From: an uncultured Brachyspira sp.
GTDB taxonomy: Bacteria > Spirochaetota > Brachyspiria > Brachyspirales > Brachyspiraceae
Direction: 5' to 3'
DNA: 11,589 nt
Assembly: GCA_934725525.1 (NCBI GenBank)
Contig: CAKVCG010000049.1
Coordinates: 1-11,589, forward strand
The notes beneath the pieces are model-generated. The model did no database searches. It had not been told where the DNA came from and saw nothing but the letters and a program-made list of their open reading frames with translations. Below are positions 6,322-11,589 of the stretch, one piece after another. The number at the start of each line of letters is the position of its first letter. Position 1 is the first letter of the stretch. A program made the translations under genes and the position numbers.

Positions 6322-7221
6322 ATGAAATTAGTTTCGTTTATAGAATGGAATAATACCGAAGCAATCGGAATCGTGAGCAAAGACGATAAAAAAGTCATCG
6401 CGATAAAAGAAATTATAAGCGATTTTCAATACGGCGAAAATCCTATGATTAAATTAATAAAAAATATGAATGGCGATTTGCTTAAAACTCTAAAAAACGC
6501 AAGCGAAAATTTCAATAAATATCCAACGTATTCTATAGAAAATATTCAAATACTCTCTCCGATAAGAAAACCGATTCATGATATTATATGCGTTGGAGTA
6601 AATTATAGCGACCATTTGAAAGAAATCGAAGGCAATAAACTTATGGATAAAAACGATTCCAAAAAGCCCGTTTATTTTTCAAAGAGAGCTATTGAAATAA
6701 TAGGGCTTGGCGAAAAAATTAAAGCGAGATTTGATTTGGACAAATGTTTAGATTACGAAGTCGAACTTGCAATTATAATTGGAAAAACGGGAAAAGATAT
6801 TTCAGTCGAAAAAGCGAACGATTATATATTTGGCTACAGCATTTTTAACGACATCTCTTCAAGGGCAATACAGAAAGAACATTCAGAGTGGTATAAAGGA
6901 AAAAGTTTAGATTATTACAGCGCAATGGGACCATGCATGGTTTATAAAGACGATATAAAAGATATTTTCAATTTGGAAATAAAAAGTATTTTGAACGAAG
7001 AAATCAGACAATCTTCAAACACAAAATATATGATACATGATATATATAGTTTGGTATCGGATATTTCAAAAGGAATGACTTTGGAAGCGGGAGATATAAT
7101 AGCTACGGGAACTCCAGGAGGAGTCGGCATGTCTTTCAATCCTCCTAAATATATGAAATCGGGCGATAAAATAGTTTGTTATATAGAAAATATCGGCGAG
7201 TTGATTAATTTTGTGGAATAA
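6322..7221 (+). CDS. Fumarylacetoacetate hydrolase (FAH) family protein
   Basis: A 299-residue enzyme of the FAH/FAHD family, which hydrolyses or decarboxylates beta-diketo acids such as fumarylpyruvate, acylpyruvates or oxaloacetate with a divalent metal. An N-terminal domain (1-75) precedes the catalytic core. Core motifs are IICVGVNYSDHLKE (88-101) and PVYFSKRA (116-123). The metal ligands are Glu146 and Glu148 in LDYEVELAIIIGK and Asp177 in YSIFNDISSRAIQ. GKSLD (193-197), MGPCMV (202-207) and GDIIATGTPGGVG (257-269) follow. These match the cytosolic single-domain family found in all kingdoms. The substrate cannot be told from sequence; oxaloacetate tautomerase/decarboxylase or acylpyruvase activities are common. 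The gene stands alone, divergent from cysK, and ends 16 bases before the accessory island begins. No terminator with a T run follows, though the palindrome at 7256-7283 could block transcription. Confidence 0.9.
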   Translation: MKLVSFIEWNNTEAIGIVSKDDKKVIAIKEIISDFQYGENPMIKLIKNMNGDLLKTLKNASENFNKYPTYSIENIQILSPIRKPIHDIICVGVNYSDHLKEIEGNKLMDKNDSKKPVYFSKRAIEIIGLGEKIKARFDLDKCLDYEVELAIIIGKTGKDISVEKANDYIFGYSIFNDISSRAIQKEHSEWYKGKSLDYYSAMGPCMVYKDDIKDIFNLEIKSILNEEIRQSSNTKYMIHDIYSLVSDISKGMTLEAGDIIATGTPGGVGMSFNPPKYMKSGDKIVCYIENIGELINFVE

Positions 7222-7237
7222 AAATTAAATAATAAGT

Positions 7238-7348
7238 TTAATCACCCATGCCAAGGCGTCTGCGGCAACATGCCCGCAGACGCGCCGCTTTAGCGTAACA
7301 ATACCTATTTACCGCAAGTAAGTATTTTTCCTCTCGCTTTCAGCGGGC
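7238..7348 (-). pseudogene. Second copy of the EEKYLLAVNRYCY tail module, interrupted
   Basis: Read on the minus strand, 7333-7295 encodes EEKYLLAVNRYCY, identical in protein to part of the tail of the gene at 8313-8561. The DNA differs at four of 39 positions, all synonymous. Upstream in the same frame lie stops (TGA at about 7342-7344, TAA at 7349-7351), and no start codon is present, so it is a remnant or a tail once attached to another gene. After the Tyr codon the copy is interrupted by 41 GC-rich bases (7255-7295). It then resumes with TTGGCATG (7254-7247) and a stop, matching the end of the intact copy out of frame. The module's function is unknown. Confidence 0.65.
7256..7283. repeat. 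GC-rich palindrome
   Basis: GCGTCTGCGG (7256-7265) and CCGCAGACGC (7274-7283) form a perfect ten-base stem with loop CAACATGC. The surrounding 41 bases (7255-7295) are about 70% G+C, against roughly 30% in the window. There is no T run, so it is not a typical terminator. The loop region GGCAACATGCCC and the adjacent CGCTTTAGCGTA also occur, without the extra stem bases, inside the gene at 8313-8561. Confidence 0.85.
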
Positions 7349-7456
7349 TTATATACTACTATCATTTATTAATTTATCTATTATGTCTTGTGGAATTTCT
7401 AAACGAGCTAAACTTAACTTTATATTTTGTTGCCTTATAAGATTATTTGTTATCTC
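7349..7456 (-). pseudogene. Possible C-terminal gene fragment
   Basis: An open minus-strand frame of 35 codons ending at TAA 7351-7349 reads like real protein: NNLIRQQNIKLSLARLEIP, then QDIIDKLINDSSI. It has no start codon or ribosome site. It overlaps the last codons of the 60-residue gene at 7443-7625 in another frame. It may be the original C-terminus of that gene after a frameshift near 7450, or a remnant of a separate gene. The same frame continues, through two stops, into the tail module at 7238-7348. Confidence 0.35.
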
Positions 7457-7625
7457 TTACTATAATTTCAAAACTAATACCCCAATTTAATCCCGACACT
7501 CTATTAAAATTAACATTGTATTTTGAATTATTATTGGGTTTAGATTGTTTCCAATCTTTCTTTTCTATAAAATTGTTATCGACTAAATAATTTATGATTA
7601 ATTCTGCATCATTGAAAGAACTCAT
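7443..7625 (-). CDS. Small protein of unknown function, partner of the upstream coiled-coil protein
   Basis: A 60-residue protein, MSSFNDAELIINYLVDNNF at the N-terminus, then a Lys/Asn-rich middle and a beta-like C-terminus (GLNWGISFEIIVRD). AAGG lies about nine bases before the ATG, and the start is 11 bases after the stop of the 186-residue gene, so the two form a small operon. No signal peptide or membrane segment is seen. The helix then strands layout and pairing with a HicB-like neighbour could suggest a toxin-antitoxin partner, but no HicA motif is present. It may be truncated by a frameshift near its end (see the fragment at 7349-7456). Function unknown. Confidence 0.5.
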   Translation of the reverse strand: MSSFNDAELIINYLVDNNFIEKKDWKQSKPNNNSKYNVNFNRVSGLNWGISFEIIVRDNK

Positions 7626-7636
7626 TTATACAAACC

Positions 7637-8197
7637 TTACGCTATATATTTCCTTTCAATTTCTTTAATATCAACATTATTTAATTTATATTTTTGTGAT
7701 AAATCGAGGTTTTTCTCTTCAAGTAATTTTTTTACTTCGTTTAATTTTTCTACTTCGTTTTGGTATTCTTTCATTTTATTTTCGCAATAAGCTTCAACTT
7801 CTTTTCTTATCTGCTCTTCTAATATATGATTTATGTCCGCTCCCACTTTGGCTAATTGGTAATCAAAGACTCTATACTGTTTCCAATACATATCCATTGT
7901 ATTAGTATCAATATCGCCTATTAATTTATTTATATCGGAGGAGGATTTTATATTTTCGTTAAAATAAGATAATATATTTTTAATTAAATCGCTTATAGCT
8001 TCTTTTATGGTTTCACCCGAATTGAAAAATGATAACTCTAAATAAACAGCTTCGTATTTGTTATCTTCCGCTTCATTAACCATAAAATGCAAGTGAGGAA
8101 TATTCCATTCTGAATTGTTTTTTAATACGATTTTACCTATAGCTCTAAAAACTAAATTATTAATAGATAAAACTTCGCATTGTTCGTATATACTCAT
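7637..8197 (-). CDS. Cytosolic protein with HicB-like segment and C-terminal coiled coil
   Basis: A 186-residue protein with no signal peptide. GGGAG lies seven bases before the ATG. Residues 48-80 (KYEAVYLELSFFNSGETIKE and the following helix AISDLIKNILSYF) follow the pattern of HicB-type antitoxins and related RNase H-like partial domains: strand, 'S-G-T', then a helix beginning with E-A. The middle (85-125) is helical and polar. Residues about 125-177 are rich in Glu, Lys and Leu with heptad spacing and probably form a coiled coil. The HicB comparison rests on one motif and is tentative. The 115 bases upstream (8198-8312) hold a ribosome-like AAGGAG (8235-8230) that leads only to an ATG-TAG start-stop pair, plus a possible TATAGT -10 (8250-8245). 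Together with the gene at 7443-7625 it makes a two-gene unit. Confidence 0.6.
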   Translation of the reverse strand: MSIYEQCEVLSINNLVFRAIGKIVLKNNSEWNIPHLHFMVNEAEDNKYEAVYLELSFFNSGETIKEAISDLIKNILSYFNENIKSSSDINKLIGDIDTNTMDMYWKQYRVFDYQLAKVGADINHILEEQIRKEVEAYCENKMKEYQNEVEKLNEVKKLLEEKNLDLSQKYKLNNVDIKEIERKYIA

Positions 8198-8312
8198 ACG
8201 CTCACTCCCTACATTTATATGGATTTAATCTCCTTAATATTTAAACTATACTACATTTTATTTTATGTATTATGTTTACTCTGCTTTATCTTTCGTATTC
8301 TTTTATTCGGAC

Positions 8313-8561
8313 TTAATTAGCATGCCAATAACAATACCTATTAACCGCCAATAAGTATTTTTCCTCTTTCGTATATGGCTTACAGCCCGCTTTAGCGTCG
8401 TCCGTGTCGAAACCGAATACTTTAGCATACGCTAAAGCGGGCATGTTGCCATGATTAATATCGGCTTCGGATAAAGGCTTTTTATTTAATCTTAAAATCA
8501 AAGCCTCTTTTTTTTCCAAAGTCCTTCTGGTAATTTCAATACTGTTATTAAACCGTCTCAT
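8313..8561 (-). CDS. Small protein carrying the NRYCYWHAN tail module and a palindromic repeat
   Basis: An 82-residue protein in three parts. Residues 1-38 (RRFNNSIEITRRTLEKKEAL and onward) are basic and helical. Residues 39-60 (GNMPALAYAKVFGFDTDDAK and on) are encoded by DNA holding a perfect 14-base inverted repeat. Residues 61-82 (KPYTKEEKYLLAVNRYCYWH) form an aromatic tail that is repeated at 7238-7348. The start is supported by AAGGTGG six bases upstream of the ATG. It begins one base after the stop of the decayed gene at 8563-8939. No known family is recognised. Cys59 and Cys77 with nearby His and Trp could bind a metal, but there is no classic motif. The mix of parts suggests insertion of a repeat into a small gene. 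Confidence 0.55.
   Translation of the reverse strand: MRRFNNSIEITRRTLEKKEALILRLNKKPLSEADINHGNMPALAYAKVFGFDTDDAKAGCKPYTKEEKYLLAVNRYCYWHAN
8385..8442. repeat. 14-base inverted repeat inside coding sequence
   Basis: GCCCGCTTTAGCGT (8385-8398) and ACGCTAAAGCGGGC (8429-8442) are perfect reverse complements, 30 bases apart. On the coding (minus) strand the arms encode the PALA and DAKAG parts of the small protein. The region is far richer in G+C than its flanks. Variants of the right arm occur in the interrupted copy near 7284-7297, in the opposite orientation relative to the tail module. Confidence 0.85.
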
Positions 8562-8562
8562 A

Positions 8563-8939
8563 TTATGCCACCTTAATAGTAATTATTTTAGGCATAGTTA
8601 AAGTGGCTTCTCGTATATCGGTTATTACAAAATTGCCGTTAACTAAATGTTATTTTTGATTTGTATATTCCGATAAACTTTCAATTTCCAAACTTTTAAC
8701 CTCGCCCTCTATCTTAAATATTACAAATTCATTAATAAGACTTCTATTATAGTCTCATTTATTTGCTTTTCGTAATCTTCAAATGTTATTTCGCCGTCTT
8801 CTTCTTCGTATGTTTTTTTATATATTTCATAATCCATTATGTAAGGGAACGGCACTTGATATTTTTCGTATAATTCGTCAACATTGACTTTACCCGCTTT
8901 TATATCTTCTCTTAATTGTTGTTTTTCTTGTTCTGTCAT
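8563..8939 (-). pseudogene. Broken accessory gene of unknown function (frameshift and in-frame stop)
   Basis: The 5' part runs from ATG 8939 (or 8957, overlapping the upstream gene by frame) and encodes MTEQEKQQLREDIKAGKVNV and a Tyr/Glu-rich acidic helix, ending at a stop near 8721. From about 8754 a second frame reads sensibly onward: INEFVIFKIEGEVKSLEIES, then SLSEYTNQK. It meets TAA at 8652-8650, then continues in the same frame as HLVNGNFVITDIREATLTMP and KIITIKVA before the final stop 8565-8563. One frameshift plus one nonsense codon would restore a protein of roughly 125 residues. The reading of all three parts is protein-like, so this is a decayed gene. AGGT about ten bases before 8939 favours that start. 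The family is not recognised; a phage or mobile-element origin is possible. Confidence 0.6.
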
Positions 8940-8946
8940 TTTTAAT

Positions 8947-9102
8947 TTACCTACCATTAGAAAATCTATCTATTAAAGCCTCGACTTTTTTAATTCGCTC
9001 TTCTTCCGTTAGTCCGTTAGCATCGTATATGTTCTTATGTTTTTCTAATAAATGTTGAACCAATTCGTCATAAGTCATTAATTCTTCGTTATCGTTATCC
9101 AT
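8947..9102 (-). CDS. 51-residue acidic protein of unknown function
   Basis: An intact small gene: ATG at 9102, stop 8949-8947. AAGGA (9114-9110) lies exactly seven bases before the ATG, as good a site as any in the window. The protein begins MDNDNEELMTYDELVQHLLE, continues with KHKNIYDANGLTEEERIKKV and ends in EALIDRFSNGR. It is acidic and fully helical in appearance, without signal or membrane segments. It overlaps or nearly abuts the next gene and its ribosome site overlaps the stop of the preceding decayed gene, as in a tight operon. No family recognised. Confidence 0.6.
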   Translation of the reverse strand: MDNDNEELMTYDELVQHLLEKHKNIYDANGLTEEERIKKVEALIDRFSNGR

Positions 9103-9112
9103 GTATATATCC

Positions 9113-9636
9113 TTATTCAAGCGGTTCTATTATTATAAAATCAAAATTCTTTTTTTTCAATACTTTTGTAATTTTAAATTCGCCATAACATAAATACTCG
9201 TCCTCTTGGCTTTGATAATAACTCAATATCGTCTTCTATTTCCGCATCTGTTTTTATATCGGCACTATCTATTTTACTATCCGAATATTTTTCTTTAATA
9301 TATTCTTTAATCTTCTCTTTCGCTTCTTTTTATAATTTTCTTTATATTGATTAAACTCCTCGCCGTATTTATCCCAAGCCTCTTCATTACTTATAGCATC
9401 TTCGGGCGTTCTCAAATATTCCACTATATCCCTATCAAGCCTGTAAGTCGATATTGCATCTTCCTCGCCTTCATTATAAGGATTATAACCTCTTCGGCTT
9501 GGTAAAGTGTTTACTTGTTTCGCCTCCGAAAGCCAATCCCCCATTTAAGCGGTTTATACATATCGTTGATATAGCTTAATTGGTCTTTAATTTTTTTATA
9601 TTAATGAAGTCTTTCAAGTTCTCGGTTGGTTAATAT
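9113..9636 (-). pseudogene. Broken accessory gene of unknown function (several frameshifts and a stop)
   Basis: Fragments in several frames form one sensible protein. It starts with ILTNRELERLH, meets TAA (9603-9601), and goes on in the same frame as YKKIKDQLSYINDMYKPLK. At a run of five C on the plus strand (9538-9542) the frame changes to GDWLSEAKQVNTLPSRRGYN and onward to FNQYKENYKK. At a run of five T (9327-9331) it changes again to EAKEKIKEYIKEKYSDSKID and on to EDDI. Near 9215-9230 it returns to the earlier frame with SYYQSQEDEYLCYGEFKITK and ends in FDFIIIEPLE at 9115-9113. One lost base in each homopolymer would explain two changes. The open piece at 9269-9544 alone is therefore not a complete gene. 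Family not recognised; the 5' end is missing before the oppA promoter. Confidence 0.55.
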
Positions 9637-9637
9637 A

Positions 9638-9665
9638 TTGACATTAATTACTAAATTCGTATAAT
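9638..9665 (+). promoter_or_regulatory. Consensus sigma-70 promoter for oppA
   Basis: TTGACA (9638-9643), 16 bases, TATAAT (9660-9665): both hexamers match the consensus fully. Transcription would start near 9672, giving a leader of about 28 bases with AAAAGGA (9686-9692), seven bases before the ATG. Confidence 0.85.
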
Positions 9666-9699
9666 AATTAATTAAAATTTAAATTAAAAGGATTCAAAA

Positions 9700-11307
9700 A
9701 TGAAAAGAATAATTATAATTTCATTAACAGTTTTTTGTTTAGCTTTTATTATTTCATGCGGAAATAAATCTTCAAATAATAAGGTTATAACTATCAACGC
9801 TGGACCTCAGCCGAAAACTATAGACCCAAGTTTAAATACCGCTTTGGACGGATGCTATTATGTTATACATGCGTTTGAAGGTTTGACTACAAAAGATAAA
9901 AACGGGAATATAGTCGGCGGAGTCGCTGAAAGTTGGGAAGAGTTTGACGATGGCGCAAGATATATATTCCATTTAAGAACCAACGCAAAATGGAGCGATG
10001 GCAAACCCGTTTTAGCGGAAGATTTCGTTTATACTTGGAGAAGAGTCGTAGACCCTTTGGTTGGAAGTCAATATAGTTTTCAGCATGAACCCGTAAAAAA
10101 CGCGAAAGATATTACCGCGGGAAAATTGCCCGTTGAAAGTTTGGGAATAAAAGCTATAGACGATTATACTTTGGAAGTAGTTTTGGAAGCTCCTACCGCT
10201 TACTTTTTGGATTTGGTAGCGTTCCCTACTTTTTATCCCGTTAGAAAAGATATTATAGAAGAATATGGAGATACTTGGAGTTTAAATCCTCAAACTTATA
10301 TTGGAAACGGACCTTTTGTAGCCACAGAAATAAATCAAGATGAAAGCATCATAATGGTTAAAAACACTAATTATTGGAATGTCGATTTCGTTGTCGCGGA
10401 AGAATTAAGATTTATTTTGATGCAGAATGAAAATTCTTCGGTTGCGGGAATCAAAGACGGTTCTATAGATTTTGCTCGAGTAGTTCCCACTCAAGATATA
10501 CCGAATTTAAAAGAAGAAGGATTATTGCAAATAAAACCGATGCTTGCGTCTTATTTTTATTGTTTTAATGTTACAAACGAAATATTGAAAGATGTAAGAG
10601 TTCGTAAGGCGCTTGCTTTGACTATAGATAGAAATTATATAGTTGAGCAAGTAATGAAAGGAGGAGAGACTCCCGCTAACGCTTTCGTTCCTTTTGGAAT
10701 AAGAGACGAGGATGTTAAAGATAGTTTTAGAGAAATCGGCGGAGGATTCTTCGATATAAGTCCAGAAAATTATCAAAACAATATTGAAGAGGCTAAAAAA
10801 TTAATGGCGGAAGCGGGCTATCCCGATGGAAAAGGTTTTCCAGTTTTTGAATTCAAAGCTGACCCTGGTTTTCATGTGGCGATATTCGAGGCGGTTCAAC
10901 AAATGTGGAAAGAAAATTTGGGAATAGACACAAAAATAGTTCAAGAAGAATGGGCTGTATTTTTGCAAACGAGATACGATAAAAATCTAACTATGGCAAG
11001 AGGCGGATGGTTTGCGGATTTTAACGACCCAATAAATTTCTTGTCTTTATATACGAGCCATTCTCCAAATAATTATAGTTCTTATAGCAACGTTCAATAT
11101 GACGCTTATATTCAAACGGCATTGACTACGGGAAATCAAAAAGTTAGAATGGATGCGATGCATAAGGCTGAAGAATTGCTTGTAAACAGTTTCGCTATAG
11201 TTCCGATTTATTTTTATACAGAGCCGTTATTAGTTTCGCCTAAATTGAAAGATGTTTATTATGACGCTTTGGCTATGCATAAATTCGTTTATTCTTATAA
11301 AGAGTAG
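9700..11307 (+). CDS. oppA: Oligopeptide ABC transporter substrate-binding lipoprotein
   Basis: A 535-residue solute-binding protein of family 5 (SBP_bac_5), which captures oligopeptides outside the inner membrane for an Opp-type ABC importer. Residues 1-19 form a lipoprotein signal with lipobox IISC and Cys20. The mature part starts with VITINAGPQPKTIDPSLNT (29-47), the usual first strand. It contains AFEGLTTKD (58-66), VAESWE (75-80) and the family signature WSDGKPVLAEDFVYTWRRVV (98-117). The C-terminal lobe has GGWFADFNDPINFLSLYTSH, a typical OppA ligand-pocket region, and ends after a VPIYFYTEPLL strand. Length is normal for OppA. No permease or ATPase genes are adjacent, so it is likely one of several orphan binding proteins sharing a transporter elsewhere. 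Other family members bind nickel or dipeptides; the TrrVVDP-type signature favours oligopeptides. Confidence 0.92.
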   Translation: MKRIIIISLTVFCLAFIISCGNKSSNNKVITINAGPQPKTIDPSLNTALDGCYYVIHAFEGLTTKDKNGNIVGGVAESWEEFDDGARYIFHLRTNAKWSDGKPVLAEDFVYTWRRVVDPLVGSQYSFQHEPVKNAKDITAGKLPVESLGIKAIDDYTLEVVLEAPTAYFLDLVAFPTFYPVRKDIIEEYGDTWSLNPQTYIGNGPFVATEINQDESIIMVKNTNYWNVDFVVAEELRFILMQNENSSVAGIKDGSIDFARVVPTQDIPNLKEEGLLQIKPMLASYFYCFNVTNEILKDVRVRKALALTIDRNYIVEQVMKGGETPANAFVPFGIRDEDVKDSFREIGGGFFDISPENYQNNIEEAKKLMAEAGYPDGKGFPVFEFKADPGFHVAIFEAVQQMWKENLGIDTKIVQEEWAVFLQTRYDKNLTMARGGWFADFNDPINFLSLYTSHSPNNYSSYSNVQYDAYIQTALTTGNQKVRMDAMHKAEELLVNSFAIVPIYFYTEPLLVSPKLKDVYYDALAMHKFVYSYKE

Positions 11308-11346
11308 AATTTAAATTTTTTCAATAAAATTTAATTTGATAAAATG

Positions 11347-11378
11347 AGGCGTATATATTTATTATATATGCCTTTTTT
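11347..11378 (+). terminator. Rho-independent terminator after oppA
   Basis: An 11-base stem (11347-11357 with 11363-11373, one G-T pair) with loop TTTAT is followed directly by six T (11373-11378). It lies 40 bases after the oppA stop. Confidence 0.9.
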
Positions 11379-11437
11379 ATTTATTAATGTATAATTAAAA
11401 CTCTAAAAATTTATAAATTAAAATAGAAAGAGTTAAA

Positions 11438-11589
11438 ATGACAAACAATGAATTTAATATTGCTTGCGATTTAAACGATTATTCTTGGTTTGAAAAAATT
11501 GAAAAAGACAAAGGCGTTATTTTTGTAGCTTCGGGCGTTTTCTATTATTTTAAAAAAGAAGAAGTGAAAAATCTTTTCGTTAAAATGGC
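11438..11589 (+). CDS. Partial gene resembling the C-terminal half of an LCMT/TcmP-like methyltransferase
   Basis: The first 50 codons of a gene cut by the window edge. ATG 11438 follows a weak AAAGAG site. The protein starts MTNNEFNIACDLNDYSWFEK and continues with GVIFVASGVFYYFKKEEVKN. The run 'D, D-sW, vifvaeGv-YyFkkeEVk-L' is what I know from the middle to C-terminal half of leucine carboxyl methyltransferase-like enzymes (class I, SAM-dependent, TcmP type). In those proteins about 130-150 residues with the SAM-binding site come first. Here only three dozen bases of open frame precede the ATG (stop at 11414-11416). The gene is therefore either a 5'-truncated remnant or a distinct short protein. 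Family call tentative. Confidence 0.45.
   Translation, partial: MTNNEFNIACDLNDYSWFEKIEKDKGVIFVASGVFYYFKKEEVKNLFVKM

Noticed and set aside
7256-7283. Palindrome as a simple terminator of the FAH gene
   Set aside because: No T run follows on either strand, and the sequence is part of a repeat shared with the gene at 8313-8561.
8209-8235. AAGGAG followed by ATG on the minus strand as another small gene
   Set aside because: The ATG is followed directly by TAG and the spacing is about 14 bases; there is no coding potential.
7238-8461. CRISPR array
   Set aside because: There are only two copies of the repeated stretch, about 1 kb apart, with no regular spacers and no cas genes.
9327-9331. Programmed -1 frameshifting at the A run of the minus strand
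   Set aside because: The in-frame codons TAT AAA AAG do not form a canonical slippery heptamer, and other lesions in the same gene favour decay.

Overview
The window is strongly AT-rich (roughly 30% GC by eye). It carries Gram-negative-type signal peptides and lipoproteins, AAGGAG-type ribosome sites, and an OppA-type lipoprotein behind a short leader. Gene content and codon use suggest a host-associated spirochaete, most likely Brachyspira. This is inferred from overall appearance; there is no rRNA or other marker to prove it.

Layout. (1) 238-3840, plus strand: five closely spaced genes, all for exported proteins. They are a lipoprotein, an LPP20/FlgT-N-like secreted protein, a secreted protein of unknown family and two CsgG-like paralogues. 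The run ends at a strong hairpin terminator (3867-3904) shared with the convergent operon. (2) 6176-3936, minus strand: a sulfur operon, cysK-cysE-msrA, making cysteine and repairing oxidised methionine. (3) 6322-7221, plus strand: a fumarylacetoacetate hydrolase (FAH) family enzyme, divergent from cysK, with recognisable promoters in both directions. (4) 7238-9640, minus strand: an accessory island of small unrecognised genes, several of them visibly decayed. Reading across frames recovers two pseudogenes broken by frameshifts and in-frame stops, a 51-codon gene with a strong ribosome site, and two copies of a short tail module encoding EEKYLLAVNRYCY next to GC-rich inverted repeats. (5) 9700-11307, plus strand: an oligopeptide-binding lipoprotein (OppA type) with a consensus promoter at the island edge and a strong terminator. 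(6) 11438 to the window end: the start of a gene resembling the C-terminal half of a leucine-carboxyl-methyltransferase-like enzyme.

How the parts work together. The first operon looks like a co-expressed set of envelope proteins. The pairing of LPP20-like and CsgG-like proteins recalls outer-membrane or periplasmic assemblies such as FlgO/FlgP/FlgT, but its job here is unknown. CysK and CysE form the two-step cysteine pathway, and MsrA adds sulfur redox repair. The most unusual material is in the island. The repeated peptide module differs between its two copies only at synonymous positions. One copy is interrupted by a 41-base, about 70% GC palindromic insertion, and part of the same GC-rich sequence lies in opposite relative orientation in the other copy. 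This resembles a protein-coding palindromic repeat family.
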